NCBI RefSeq assembly: GCF_001675045.1
Contig: NZ_LYPA01000074.1
Coordinates: 34,455 to 98,454 of the forward strand
DNA length: 64,000 nucleotides
Direction: 5' to 3'
Source: Paenibacillus oryzae
GTDB lineage: Bacteria; Bacillota; Bacilli; Paenibacillales; Paenibacillaceae
The stretch's first letter is position 1; the number at the start of each line of letters is the position of its first letter. Positions 34,291-44,195 of the stretch are shown piece by piece. The position numbers and the translations under genes were made by a program. Under the pieces are notes generated by a model that was given only the letters and a program-made list of their open reading frames with translations, did no database searches and was not told where the DNA came from.

Positions 34291-35880
34291 TTAAACGGTT
34301 TTGAACACGGAGACGGTTTGCTGCAAATCCTCCGCCAATTGGGCAAGCGATTGAGCCGTCGACGCTGACTCCTCGCTGACTGCCGCCGCTTCCTCCGTCA
34401 CCGCAGAAATGTTTTCCACCGCCGTCAGCACGTTGGCTGCCTGGGCTGCCTGCTGCTCGCTTGCAGCGGCAATTTCCGAAACCCGTTGACCGGAATCATT
34501 AACCATGCTGCTGATCTTTTGGAAGGCTTCGCCGGATTGCTCCGACAGTTGAGCGGTTTCCTGTACAGCCGCAACGCTTCTTTTCGTATTTTCCTGCATG
34601 CCTTGAATAATCGACGCAATTTTTTTCGTCGCCTCGCCGCTGCGCTCCGCCAGCTTGCGCACTTCGTCGGCTACAACCGAAAAGCCTCTGCCTTGCTCGC
34701 CCGCCCGCGCAGCTTCAATAGCAGCATTCAACGCAAGCAAATTCGTTTGATCAGAAATATCTTCAATTACTTCGATGATATCGCCGATTTGATGGGAATC
34801 CCGCTCCAGCTGCGCCATCTGCTCGCGCACTCCGTTCATGCTCATGAGCGACGATTCAATAATGACCTTGCCTTCACCCGCCAGCTTCATCGTTGCATCG
34901 GAGAGCTCGGAGGCTTCTTCCGTGCTTTCCGCAACAGCCTGTATTGCGGACGTCAGCTCGCTAAACAGCTCGTTGATCGTTTGAGCAGCCGTCGCCTGCG
35001 AGGTGCTGCCGCTGGCAATTTCTTGAGTGCTTGCGGAGATTTGCTCCGCGGCCGCAGCTACGCTGTGAGAGGATGACACAATATTGCCCACCGTCCCGTT
35101 CAGCTTGTCAATCATGCTGTTAAAGGATGCCGCCAGCAAACCAACCTCGTCATGCGTATCAAGAGTTGCCTTTTGACGCAAGTCGCCATCCGCCACTTTC
35201 CCTGCAATTTGAACCATTTGGGCAAGCGGCCTGGATATAATTTTGGCAAGAATGATGCCGAACAGAATACACAAGGCAAATGCGGCAACAACAAAAATGA
35301 TGGTGCCCATAAGAGCCGAATCATAAAGAGCCTGTCCATCTTGGTAGGCCTCTTCCGCCTCTTTTACATTAATGTCGGCGCTATCGTCCAATATTTTTGC
35401 AAGGTCGTTCCCTTTGGAAACCAAATCGCCATTAATCAAGTCAAACAGCTCGTCCAGCCGGTCCTGCTTGTTAAATTCGACTGCTTTCACAAGCAAAGAA
35501 TCGTATTCATTCCACGCATTATCAAAAGACTCGATAATTGCCCGGCCAGCCTCCGTTAAATTGGTAGCCCTGTAGCTGTCGATCCGATTTACCACTTCTC
35601 GTTTCGCCTCTTCAAGCCTCTTTTCGGCATCGGCATTTTGCTGCGGCGTTTTTGCCATATACATATCCCGTGCATAAGTACGCAGCTGGTTGTAGCTGAC
35701 ACTAGCCTGCAAGGCTTCCCTGACCGGAATAAGCTGATCCTGATACATTTTTTTCAAGGTCACGTTCAAATTGTTCAGGTTAGTAAGTCCATACACCCCG
35801 ACGCCTGCCATCAAAATTGAAATAATAATAAAGGCGGAGATCAGCTTGACGCTTATGCGTAAATTCATAAACCATTTCAT
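34291..35880 (-). CDS. mcp: Methyl-accepting chemotaxis protein
   Basis: 529 residues. Membrane helix 1 (about 10-30), an extracellular four-helix-bundle sensor (about 35-185), helix 2 (about 190-212), HAMP ([20 protein letters not shown]) and a long coiled-coil signalling domain with the hairpin tip [20 protein letters not shown]. It relays a chemical stimulus to CheA. As the last gene of the operon, 42 bases after cheA, it may be the dedicated receptor for this set. The ligand is unknown. Confidence 0.94.
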   Translation of the reverse strand: MKWFMNLRISVKLISAFIIISILMAGVGVYGLTNLNNLNVTLKKMYQDQLIPVREALQASVSYNQLRTYARDMYMAKTPQQNADAEKRLEEAKREVVNRIDSYRATNLTEAGRAIIESFDNAWNEYDSLLVKAVEFNKQDRLDELFDLINGDLVSKGNDLAKILDDSADINVKEAEEAYQDGQALYDSALMGTIIFVVAAFALCILFGIILAKIISRPLAQMVQIAGKVADGDLRQKATLDTHDEVGLLAASFNSMIDKLNGTVGNIVSSSHSVAAAAEQISASTQEIASGSTSQATAAQTINELFSELTSAIQAVAESTEEASELSDATMKLAGEGKVIIESSLMSMNGVREQMAQLERDSHQIGDIIEVIEDISDQTNLLALNAAIEAARAGEQGRGFSVVADEVRKLAERSGEATKKIASIIQGMQENTKRSVAAVQETAQLSEQSGEAFQKISSMVNDSGQRVSEIAAASEQQAAQAANVLTAVENISAVTEEAAAVSEESASTAQSLAQLAEDLQQTVSVFKTV

Positions 35881-35922
35881 CTGTATTGCCTCCCTGTCTG
35901 ATTATAATCCCGCTGTTCCTTA

Positions 35923-37956
35923 TCAGATGAAGCCATTAGCCTTTTTGAACAAGCCTCCCGTTTCCAGGATCAACGCTATTTTTCCATTGCCTAGAATCGT
36001 AGCGCCGGAGATGCATGGCACTTTACCGACATAGGCGCCAAGCGACTTGATCACAACCTCCTGGTTGCCCAGCAGCTCATCCACGCAAACGGCCATTTTC
36101 TGCTCCGCGCTGGCAATGACAACAACCGGCACTTTCCCGCCGTTCCCCGCCCCTCGCGAATAGCCAAACAAATCATGAAGCCAGACAAGCGGCAAAAGCT
36201 GATTCCGTATCGCCAGCACAGGCGATCCCTTGATCATCTGCAGCTCGGACAGGTCTACCCGCACAATTTCAACAACCGAGCTCATGGGCAGAATAAAACG
36301 CTGATCGCTTGCCTTGACCAAAAGACCGGTTGTAATCGCCAGCGTAAGCGGCAGACGAATAATAAAGGTAGTTCCTTTTCCCAAAGCCGTATCAATGTCG
36401 ATCCTTCCATTTAGCCGTTCAATATCCGTCCGGACGATATCCATCCCGACACCACGGCCGGAAATGTCGCTAACCGCTGTCGCCGTAGAAAATCCCGGCT
36501 GAAAAATAAGGCGCAAGCTTTTAAACTCGTCCAGCATAGCGGCTTCTTCTTCCGAAATGACGCCTTTGGCAAATGCCGAGCGGCGCAGTGCGGCAGGATC
36601 AATGCCCGCTCCATCATCGGAGATGGCGATTACCACCTGATTATCCTCGTGGGACGCCCGAATTTTCACAACACCTTTTGCAGGCTTTCCGGCCGCTATC
36701 CGCTTTTCAGGAACCTCGATGCCATGGTCCACCGCATTGCGGATCAAATGGATAAGCGGGTCGCCGATTTCTTCTATTAAAGTGCGATCCAGTTCCGTAT
36801 CGCCGCCTTCAACAACCAAATCGACGTCTTTGCCTAATGTCAGAGCCAAATCCCTTACCATTCGGGGAAAACGGTTCAACAGCTGCTCGATTGGCAGCAT
36901 CCTGACCTTCATGACGTTTTCTTGCAGCTCGCCAACCAATCTGGACAAGTGATCCGTAATTTCGACCATCCCCTCAAGCGCCTCGGATGAACCGTATTGC
37001 CGCTTAAGGGTTAGAGAGGCCTGCTTCATGCGAGTCTGGTCGATAACCAGCTCCCCAAGCAGGTTCATAACCTCCTCCAGCCGCTCAACCTTTACCCGAA
37101 TCGTTTGACTGGAATGCTTCTTATCCGCTGCCGGAAAGCTGCTGATCTCCGGGCGATCCTCCGATTCACTTCGCAAAAATACCGCTTCACCGCTTTCGCT
37201 AATCAAAGCATCTGCATCAGCGCAGTCCTCCCCTGCGGCAACTTCGCCCGTGGTTGAGCTTGCAACTTCAAATTGCGACTCCAAAATCGACGCAACCTGA
37301 TCAAGCGGCGTTCCGGGCGCCAGCAGCCAGCGAATCCTTCCTTCCGGCTCTTCAGCGTCCGAGCCATCAAGCTTCGGCTCGCTCCACAATACCTCGCATA
37401 TGCCGCGCAGCTTCAGATCGATAACGCTTATTCTCGCCATCTTCATCAGGCAGTCATCAACCAGCACAATTTCCGCCCATTGAAGCCTCTCCCCATCGCG
37501 GCCATATTGGTTAATGAGCGCAACAGCATCCTCCGGCCATTCCGGTTGTTCAGGACAGGAAGACTGTTCTGTCTTTCCTTGAGTGGTATACGCCTTAAGA
37601 CGGGCGGCGATATGAACCGACGAGGACAAGGCAGTATTCCGAATGATATTTCCTTGCATATCCTTGATGCTGTCCAGACATTCAAAAAACAAATGGTCCA
37701 GCTCGCGCGTCATGACAAGTTCCTTCCTGCGCAGCATATCCAGGAGATGCTCCCACTCATGGGTCAGGTCCTTCAATTCCTCATACCCCATTGCAGCGGA
37801 CGAGCCCTTTATCGTATGAGCAACGCGGAATAAACGCTGGATGCCTTCTGCAGTTGCGCCTTGCTGCTCCAGCCGCAGCAGCTCCTCCTCCATCTCGTCG
37901 ATCTGTTCGCCTAGCTCCTCCAGAAAAATATCTCTATATTCAACGTAATCGGACAT
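35923..37956 (-). CDS. cheA: Chemotaxis histidine kinase CheA
   Basis: 677 residues. Hpt domain with His47 (FRVAHTIKGSSAAMG), a P2-like linker domain (about 160-235), dimerisation region (RVKVERLEEVMNLLGELVID), HATPase with GDTELDRTLIEEIGDPLIHL, N-box RNAVDHGIE and SGRGVGMDIVRTD, and a C-terminal CheW-like domain. It phosphorylates CheY and CheB. GGAG precedes the start; it follows cheW by 12 bases. Confidence 0.96.
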   Translation of the reverse strand: MSDYVEYRDIFLEELGEQIDEMEEELLRLEQQGATAEGIQRLFRVAHTIKGSSAAMGYEELKDLTHEWEHLLDMLRRKELVMTRELDHLFFECLDSIKDMQGNIIRNTALSSSVHIAARLKAYTTQGKTEQSSCPEQPEWPEDAVALINQYGRDGERLQWAEIVLVDDCLMKMARISVIDLKLRGICEVLWSEPKLDGSDAEEPEGRIRWLLAPGTPLDQVASILESQFEVASSTTGEVAAGEDCADADALISESGEAVFLRSESEDRPEISSFPAADKKHSSQTIRVKVERLEEVMNLLGELVIDQTRMKQASLTLKRQYGSSEALEGMVEITDHLSRLVGELQENVMKVRMLPIEQLLNRFPRMVRDLALTLGKDVDLVVEGGDTELDRTLIEEIGDPLIHLIRNAVDHGIEVPEKRIAAGKPAKGVVKIRASHEDNQVVIAISDDGAGIDPAALRRSAFAKGVISEEEAAMLDEFKSLRLIFQPGFSTATAVSDISGRGVGMDIVRTDIERLNGRIDIDTALGKGTTFIIRLPLTLAITTGLLVKASDQRFILPMSSVVEIVRVDLSELQMIKGSPVLAIRNQLLPLVWLHDLFGYSRGAGNGGKVPVVVIASAEQKMAVCVDELLGNQEVVIKSLGAYVGKVPCISGATILGNGKIALILETGGLFKKANGFI

Positions 37957-37968
37957 GCCAGCTCCCCC

Positions 37969-38397
37969 TTACTTCCGTAGCAAAACTTCATCGATTTTCA
38001 AAATACCGACGAGTTCTTTGTCCGAAACGCCAATACCGGTAAAATAGGCGCCGTTTATCCCACCGATACGTTCAAGCGGAGGCTGGATATCCTCATAGCG
38101 CGCAACCTTGTGAACCCGATCAACAATAAGACCGACGGCTTCCTCCTGATGATGAACGACAATAATGCGAGTAGCTTTTGAATACGGCTGATCCTGCAAT
38201 GAAAAAAGCGAACGAAGGCTGATTACCGGAATAATTTTGCCCCGAAGATTAATCACGCCTTTTACATAAAACTGACAGTTCGGTATTTCCGTAATATCCT
38301 GCATCGTAATGATTTCGTGCACCTCGGCGATTTTGATGGCATAACTTTCATTGCCAATTCCGAATTGCACATACTGTGTCAGTGCTGTCTCGCTCAT
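37969..38397 (-). CDS. cheW: Chemotaxis coupling protein CheW
   Basis: 142 residues forming a CheW/SH3-like fold (YVQFGIGNESYAIKIAEVHEI, INLRGKIIPVISLRSLF, VGLIVDRVHKVARY). It couples the receptor to CheA. GGGAG precedes the start; 19 bases separate it from cheB. Confidence 0.95.
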   Translation of the reverse strand: MSETALTQYVQFGIGNESYAIKIAEVHEIITMQDITEIPNCQFYVKGVINLRGKIIPVISLRSLFSLQDQPYSKATRIIVVHHQEEAVGLIVDRVHKVARYEDIQPPLERIGGINGAYFTGIGVSDKELVGILKIDEVLLRK

Positions 38398-38416
38398 ATG
38401 CTGGCTCCCTTTCTGA

Positions 38417-39469
38417 TTACACCCTGGTCAGTTCAACAAGCTTGCGGCCGATTTCATGAAGGGGCAGCTGGTACTGGGCCGCTCCCCGCTCTACTGCTGC
38501 TTTTGGCATTCCATACACAATACAGGTGTCCTTTGCTTCCGCAATCGTTGATGCGGCAGCCCCGTCCTGTCTTGCAAGCAGCATTTGCTCCGCTCCGTCA
38601 TCTCCCATCCCCGTTAAAAGTACAAAATGGCGTTTTATGCCTTGAAGAGCGGATACAGAACGAAACATCTCGTTCACGGAAGGACGATGCCTGCTGCCGG
38701 TTTCTTTTTGATGGAGGCTTGCCGCGTATCCTTTTCTTGTCTCCATCACATTGAGATGGAAATCTCCCGGGGCAATGTAAACGCCGTTATTGCCAATGGG
38801 CTGCTCGTCCTTTACTTCCACAACATTCAGATGAGTGACTGTATTCAAGCGCTCTGCCAGCGATGCCGTAAATTTGGGCGGCATATGCTGAACAATAACG
38901 ATAGGATGGTGGAAATGCGCCGGAAGTCCCGACAACAGCTCCGTTAATGCCTGCGGCCCGCCTGTTGAAGCGCCCACCGCCACAATTTGGGTTACGGGCT
39001 TCATAGAGGCCTCCTCTATGCGGGGTAAAGCAGCGTTTTTTTTCTCCAATCCCGCCAAACGGCGGAGCCGTCCTACAGGGGCTCCATAAGCCGCCTTGAT
39101 TTTTTTGACCAGATCCATTCTGATCCTGTAAATATCAAACAGCGCCGAGCCCGTAGGTTTCGTTATAAAATCAACAGCGCCGGCCTGCAAAGCGCGAACC
39201 GTCTCGGAAGCTCCCTCCTTGGTGAAGGAACTGATCATAATAACGGGAGTTGGATGTTTTGCCATAATTTCCGTCAGCGCCGATATTCCATCCATGTCCG
39301 GCATTTCAATGTCCATCGTGATCACATCCGGCTTTAATAAAGCCGTTTTTTCAATTGCCTCCAGACCTGTACGGGCTGTGCCTGCAACCTTCATGCCAGC
39401 TTCCTCTATGTATCTGGATAACAGATTACGCATAAACAATGAATCATCCACAATCAATATGCGATACAT
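38417..39469 (-). CDS. cheB: Chemotaxis methylesterase CheB
   Basis: About 350 residues. Receiver domain with Asp53 (PDVITMDIEMPDMDG) and a methylesterase domain with catalytic Ser in GASTGGPQAL, His in VIVQHMPPKF and Asp in LTGMGDDGAEQM, so the triad is complete. It removes methyl groups from receptors and deamidates them. The matching methyltransferase CheR is not in this cluster. ATG 39469 with AAAGGGG upstream is preferred to an in-frame ATG at 39490. Confidence 0.95.
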   Translation of the reverse strand: MYRILIVDDSLFMRNLLSRYIEEAGMKVAGTARTGLEAIEKTALLKPDVITMDIEMPDMDGISALTEIMAKHPTPVIMISSFTKEGASETVRALQAGAVDFITKPTGSALFDIYRIRMDLVKKIKAAYGAPVGRLRRLAGLEKKNAALPRIEEASMKPVTQIVAVGASTGGPQALTELLSGLPAHFHHPIVIVQHMPPKFTASLAERLNTVTHLNVVEVKDEQPIGNNGVYIAPGDFHLNVMETRKGYAASLHQKETGSRHRPSVNEMFRSVSALQGIKRHFVLLTGMGDDGAEQMLLARQDGAAASTIAEAKDTCIVYGMPKAAVERGAAQYQLPLHEIGRKLVELTRV

Positions 39470-39515
39470 GGCCCCTTTCCTTTCACACATTCTGAAGCCG
39501 CTTCAAGCGCCGATA

Positions 39516-39716
39516 TCAATAGGGGCCTTTAATATTAAGTGCATCGGCGATTTTGCTTCGATAACGTTTGCCGGGACGAACTCCGTACAAAATTTCTGTA
39601 AACCGGTTAACGGGTATTCCTTCCCTCTCACAAAACTGCTTTTGCGTCATCCGCCTTTCGAGCAGCTCCCGCTTTACTTCCAAACCAAAACGGGTAAGCT
39701 GATTGGACTTGATCAT
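39516..39716 (-). CDS. Small helix-turn-helix protein in the chemotaxis operon
   Basis: 66 residues with an XRE/Cro-like helix-turn-helix: FGLEVKRELLERRMTQKQF then GIPVNRFTEILYGVRPG. It resembles phage-type small repressors rather than any Che protein. It lies between cheY and cheB (31 bases after cheY, 46 before cheB) on the same strand, with GAGGTG six bases before ATG 39716. It might regulate this operon or act elsewhere; no function can be assigned. Confidence 0.75.
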   Translation of the reverse strand: MIKSNQLTRFGLEVKRELLERRMTQKQFCEREGIPVNRFTEILYGVRPGKRYRSKIADALNIKGPY

Positions 39717-39747
39717 CCTTTGCACCTCATCTTATCCTCACCTCATA

Positions 39748-40110
39748 TTAATAGGACAAAACATCACGCAGCGTACTGACGACGCGATTACGGTGAAACG
39801 GCTTAATAATAAAATCCTTTGCGCCTGCGCGAATAGCCTCAACCACCATATCCCGGTGTCCGATTGCGGAACACACGACAATGCTTGCGTCAGGATCAAG
39901 CTCCATGATTTTTCGGATTGCTGTCAGGCCATCCATGGTGGGCATCGTAATATCCATCGTTACGACATCAGGCCGGTGCTCCTCATATAAATGGACCGCT
40001 TCCAAACCATCACTCGCTTCCGCCACAACGGAAAATCCGTTGGCCGCCAGAATTTCGCTCATGGAGGCACGCATAAATGCTGCATCATCCGCAATCAAAA
40101 CCGTCTTCAT
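39748..40110 (-). CDS. cheY: Chemotaxis response regulator CheY
   Basis: 120 residues, a stand-alone receiver: DDAAFMRASMSEIL, phospho-acceptor Asp53 in VVTMDITMPTMDG, Thr/Ser region VCSAIGHRD, Lys in FIIKPF. It carries the CheA signal to the flagellar switch. First gene of the operon. AAGG precedes the start. Confidence 0.92.
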   Translation of the reverse strand: MKTVLIADDAAFMRASMSEILAANGFSVVAEASDGLEAVHLYEEHRPDVVTMDITMPTMDGLTAIRKIMELDPDASIVVCSAIGHRDMVVEAIRAGAKDFIIKPFHRNRVVSTLRDVLSY

Positions 40111-40163
40111 TTCCTTACTTTTCCCCCTTTCATTTCATCGTTCGCCATAAAACGACAGGCTAT

Positions 40164-40233
40164 AAATAAAAAAATCACCATCCGCGTATGTAGGCCTTGA
40201 GTCTTATAGTCAACGGATGGTGATTTTTTATTT
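40164..40233. terminator. Long AT-flanked hairpin in the cheY leader
   Basis: AAAATCACCATCCG (40171-40184) pairs with CGGATGGTGATTTT (40214-40227); the pairing continues through the outer A and T runs (TAAATAAAA with TTTTATTTA), about 20 base pairs around a 29-base loop. Both sides have U-tracts. It lies in the divergent gap between cheY and the XRE gene, so it is a candidate leader terminator/attenuator of the chemotaxis operon. No riboswitch class is recognised. Confidence 0.7.
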
Positions 40234-40415
40234 ACATACAAATAATGTATTTCGTTTTGTAAGGTTATTTACCCAACATCCAAATACCGCCTCTGGTGAT
40301 ATAATAATGAGGAGATAATAGTATTATTTTAATCATATATCTGATATGAGATTTTTGCAATAATTTCTTCATTATTTATCTGATTTAGGATATAGAACGA
40401 AACGGGAGGAGAGCT

Positions 40416-40853
40416 ATGCATACTTTCGCTGAAAGATTTCAATATTTAAGGAAACTGACGGGATTAAAACAAGCCGAATTTGCCGGCAGAATAAACCTTT
40501 CACAAGGAAGACTAAGCGATATCGAAAAAGGGAAAAACAAACCCTCCGCCGATACGCTGGTATCTGTGGCACAACAGTTTTCGACCGATGTGAATTGGCT
40601 TCTGATGGGAACAGGAACGGCTCCTCAATCGATTGAAATCATGAACGAGAACTTAAGTCTGGGGGAAGCTTCTGGACGATTGGATTCAGAACTATTAACC
40701 GAACATATCGCCGAAAAAGAACTCATTTCCAAATTCAAGATGTTAAATAAAGACAATAGAAAACATATAGAAAAATTTATGTGCTATTTGATATTCGAGC
40801 AGCAAGACTATAGTCCCACTACGCAGGGGTTTTCTAGTCAAGAAAATTGCTAA
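40416..40853 (+). CDS. XRE-family transcriptional regulator
   Basis: 145 residues. N-terminal helix-turn-helix (about 5-62: FAERFQYLRKLTGLKQAEFA, SQGRLSDIEKGKNKPSADTL) and a C-terminal region with DWNWLL-like NWLLMGTGTAP, typical of chromosomal XRE/Bacillus SinR-like regulators. GGAGG precedes the start. It is divergent from cheY. Its target is unknown. Confidence 0.88.
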   Translation: MHTFAERFQYLRKLTGLKQAEFAGRINLSQGRLSDIEKGKNKPSADTLVSVAQQFSTDVNWLLMGTGTAPQSIEIMNENLSLGEASGRLDSELLTEHIAEKELISKFKMLNKDNRKHIEKFMCYLIFEQQDYSPTTQGFSSQENC

Positions 40854-40950
40854 TCGCTATTTTCTAATTAAAAGTGGTATTTTTTCCACAAAAAGATGAT
40901 CCACATACTCCCCTAATGTCTGTGAAGCCTCTTATAATCTCCATTGTTGC

Positions 40951-40993
40951 AAAGGGGCTGTCCGAAAAGTCAAGACTTTTGGGACAGCCCTTT
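40951..40993. terminator. Short family-B hairpin, bidirectional terminator
   Basis: GGGCTGTCCGAAAAGTC (40955-40971) and GACTTTTGGGACAGCCC (40974-40990) form a nearly perfect stem of over 16 pairs with one mismatch and only two unpaired bases, flanked by AAA and TTT. The arms are the terminal sequences of the family-B repeats. It lies between the convergent XRE gene and the hybrid kinase gene and should terminate both. Confidence 0.85.
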
Positions 40994-41003
40994 CCTCTGC
41001 ATC

Positions 41004-44000
41004 TTATTGTATCGGATACCGTCTGATCCTTTCGCTCGTTTCAACCCTTTCCTTGTCGCTCAGCAGGACGCTGTCGTCCTGTTGAACGGGAGACCAGGGC
41101 ACTTCAAATGAAACGAGCGTCCCGATGTCCTCAACGCTTTCAATATGCAACCCGCTGCCTCCGTAAAGCGACAGCAGCCTGCGGTGAATATTCATCAGGC
41201 CTACGCCGCCGGCGTGGCGCTTGTCCTGCAGCAGGCTGCTCCGTTCGGAGGCTTTTATCCCCTTGCCGTTGTCACGAACGGAAATAATGACCTTGTCCTG
41301 CTCCTGAGCTACTTTTAGCACAACCGTCCCGCCTGCCGCCTTCTGCGTTACGCCATGGCGGACCGCATTTTCAACGATCGGCTGAATGCTTAGCGGAGGA
41401 ATAAACAGCTGCAGTCCCTCCTCCACCTCATATTCCATAACCAGCCGTTTGCCAAAACGAGCTTGCTCGAGAGCGGCGTAGGATTGAACAAGCTCCAGCT
41501 CCCGCTCCAGACTGACGAGCTGCTGTCTGCTGTGAAAATCAAAGCTGCTGCGCAAATATTTGCTTAAATCAAGCAGCAATTGCGTTGCCTTGTCAGGGTC
41601 CGTAGGACAAACGGATATAATGGTATTCAAGGCGTTATACAAAAAGTGCGGCTTGATCTGCGCCTGCAAAAAAGCAAGCTCCGAACGAATGACGCTTTGG
41701 AAGGAACGACGCAGCTCCAGCAATGTCCGTACTCTGGCCCTCAGTACAACAGAATCTACTGGCTTATTGAGAAAATCGTTTATGCCTGCGCCAAAAGCCG
41801 TACCGATATCTCCTGCCAGATTTCGTGCGGTCAGCATCAGCACGGGAAGCTCCGATAGGGTGAACCGCTCTCTAATGCGCCTGCACAGCTCAAGGCCGGA
41901 CATTTCCGGCATCATCCAATCCGTAATAACCAAATCTACCCCGTTGTTGCCGCTAAGCACCTCCAGCGCCTCTTCTCCGTTATCAACGGCAATGACGCTG
42001 TAATGCTCAATCGACATCAGGTTGATCAGCACCTGCAGATTGACGTGGTCATCATCAACGACCAGCACCGTAAAATGCCCCGGATCATCGCTTGGTTCGT
42101 TCGCTGGATGCCGCTCGCCACTGCTAGGGGGCTGTCCCGCCGTTTGAGGAAGCGAGTTTTTTTTCACAGCCTCCTCCGCTTCCGACTGATTCAATGCAAC
42201 GGGCATTGTAAAGGAGAAAACCGAGCCTTCCCCAGGCGTGGAGCTTACGCTGATTTGGCCGCCATGCAGCTCGATCAGCTTTTTGGTAATGCCTAGGCCG
42301 ATGCCCGTTCCCGGACTTCGCGGCGATTCGGCATCGCTTGCGCCGCTATGGTAGGGAAGAAAGATGGACTCCATTTGCTCCTTTTGTATGCCAATCCCGG
42401 TGTCGGCAACGCTGATGCGAACCATGCCGTCCAGCAGCTCGCCATAAATCCGCACTCCGCCGCGATGAGTGAATTTGACGGCATTGCCGATCAGATTAAA
42501 CAAAATCTGGCGTAGCCTGTCCTCGTCGGCATTCACTCGCGGAAGGTCGGGAGGCCACCCCTGCTTCAGGTACAGTCCCTTTTTGTGCAGCAAAGGCTCC
42601 ATGACCTCAATGACGGATTGCGCAGCTGCCTGCAGCTTTACAGACCTGAGATTCAGCGAAAGCTGTCCATTCCGCAGGGTGGAAAAATCCAAAATGTCAT
42701 GGATCAAGAAATTAAGCCTTCTGCCGGTGGCCGCAATCATTCCAAGCTGCCGGGCTTGATCGGAATCCGGCTTGCCTGCTACGCCCTCCAGCAGCGATTC
42801 AGCAATATTTACGATGCCATGCAGGGGAGTTCTCAGCTCATGGGACGTATTCGCCATAAATTCATCCTTAAGCCCGTCCAGCGTAACAAGCTTGTGGGAT
42901 AGCTGCTCCACCTTGCTGAATGAGGAAGAGAAGCGCCGGGCCAGCATCAAAATTTGCACAATAACGAAAACCAGAAGCTCATAGGACAAATAAAACTGCA
43001 TGTCCAGCATCCCTTGAAGCTGAATCAAATTAACAAAAGCGTAAATGCTGAGGCTTATAGCGCTCAAAAGCAGGAAATACGCATCGGGCGTTTTTTTTGC
43101 CACACCTCTTCCCAGCACAAACAACAAAACCGAAATAATGATGCAGAATATAAGAGCCGGAACAATAAACCATTTGGAGTAAATCAAAGGCGGCAGCAGC
43201 ACCCCTACTACCAGTGAAATCCAAGCCAGTATTTTCGTAAAACGAAAGAGTCTGCCGCTCATGGCGCCAGGCACGGACACATTAATGTAGTGGAGCAGGA
43301 ACAGGTATCCGAAGGTTGTTGATACGATTTGCAGTCGAAGCATCAGCTCATAAGGCATATCCGGCAAAAGCTGACCCAGCAGCTTTTCTCCATGCGTTAC
43401 TACGAACACTAGAAGCGATCCGCAAAAAAGCGCCAAATAAAGCAGCGGCTTTTCACCGCGCCTCATAAAATAAAGAAACATAAAAAACAAGAAAAACAGC
43501 GAAAAGCCAACAATGCTAATAAAGTCGCCGAACAAGCCGACATCCCTTAGCGACAGGATATCTTGCTCCAGCCCAAACCATACGGGATGTAAAATGCCGC
43601 CATTGGCGTAGACGTGATTGGATACTTGTATAATGATTTCGACCGAATTGCCTTTTAGCTCGGCAAAGCCGATGTAAGGAATATTAGATGAAATAGAGAG
43701 TTCTTTTGTTGGCCCTGGTTCTCCGCTGGCCCCGACTTCCTGGTCGCCCAAAAAAAGCTTGTTGGCCATTCGGATATTGGTTGTGCGAATGCCATAGGTA
43801 ACCTTCTCGTCACCCGACAGCTTGACGAGCAAACGAAAGGTGCCGAATCCCGTCCCTTCACGCTTGCCGTTTTCCGAAATATAATCATTCCATCCTCCGG
43901 GCAACTCAAAAAGGCCCGACAACGCAGGCCTCTCTCCCGCTGCTTCTGCTGACGCGGCAAAATGCTCCGGTCCAAGCAGCTGATCGCGATAAAATTCCCA

Positions 44001-44177
44001 CTCGCCTCTAAGCGCAACGGCCCCTTGAGATTCCAAATTCCATTCTTGTAAATCCAGAACACCGTCTTTTGCATAAGGAAGAGAATCGGCCCCCCATTGG
44101 TGGCGAATAAAGCTGATGACCGGTATTGCCGAGATAATCAGAAAAAAAAGAAGGATGCCCCATAATTGCTTTCTCAA
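41004..44177 (-). CDS. 7TMR-DISM hybrid histidine kinase with receiver and second LytS-type kinase module
   Basis: A 1057-residue multi-domain sensor: an N-terminal helix, an extracellular jelly-roll domain (about 40-200, LQEWNLESQGAVALRGEWEF), seven membrane helices (about 215-425), a first HisKA/HATPase module (FMANTSHELRTPLHGIVN; N-box ILFNLIGNAVKF; GTGIGLGITKKLIELHGG), a receiver domain (VLVVDDDHVNLQVL, Asp in DLVITDWMMPEMSG), and a second kinase module of the LytS/His_kinase type (QAQIKPHFLYNALNTI; PIVENAVRHG; GVGLMNIHRRL). Two kinases in one chain are uncommon. Its partner is the response regulator 18 bases upstream. Confidence 0.92.
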   Translation of the reverse strand: MRKQLWGILLFFLIISAIPVISFIRHQWGADSLPYAKDGVLDLQEWNLESQGAVALRGEWEFYRDQLLGPEHFAASAEAAGERPALSGLFELPGGWNDYISENGKREGTGFGTFRLLVKLSGDEKVTYGIRTTNIRMANKLFLGDQEVGASGEPGPTKELSISSNIPYIGFAELKGNSVEIIIQVSNHVYANGGILHPVWFGLEQDILSLRDVGLFGDFISIVGFSLFFLFFMFLYFMRRGEKPLLYLALFCGSLLVFVVTHGEKLLGQLLPDMPYELMLRLQIVSTTFGYLFLLHYINVSVPGAMSGRLFRFTKILAWISLVVGVLLPPLIYSKWFIVPALIFCIIISVLLFVLGRGVAKKTPDAYFLLLSAISLSIYAFVNLIQLQGMLDMQFYLSYELLVFVIVQILMLARRFSSSFSKVEQLSHKLVTLDGLKDEFMANTSHELRTPLHGIVNIAESLLEGVAGKPDSDQARQLGMIAATGRRLNFLIHDILDFSTLRNGQLSLNLRSVKLQAAAQSVIEVMEPLLHKKGLYLKQGWPPDLPRVNADEDRLRQILFNLIGNAVKFTHRGGVRIYGELLDGMVRISVADTGIGIQKEQMESIFLPYHSGASDAESPRSPGTGIGLGITKKLIELHGGQISVSSTPGEGSVFSFTMPVALNQSEAEEAVKKNSLPQTAGQPPSSGERHPANEPSDDPGHFTVLVVDDDHVNLQVLINLMSIEHYSVIAVDNGEEALEVLSGNNGVDLVITDWMMPEMSGLELCRRIRERFTLSELPVLMLTARNLAGDIGTAFGAGINDFLNKPVDSVVLRARVRTLLELRRSFQSVIRSELAFLQAQIKPHFLYNALNTIISVCPTDPDKATQLLLDLSKYLRSSFDFHSRQQLVSLERELELVQSYAALEQARFGKRLVMEYEVEEGLQLFIPPLSIQPIVENAVRHGVTQKAAGGTVVLKVAQEQDKVIISVRDNGKGIKASERSSLLQDKRHAGGVGLMNIHRRLLSLYGGSGLHIESVEDIGTLVSFEVPWSPVQQDDSVLLSDKERVETSERIRRYPIQ

Positions 44178-44195
44178 CTCATCACATCCTTCTGC

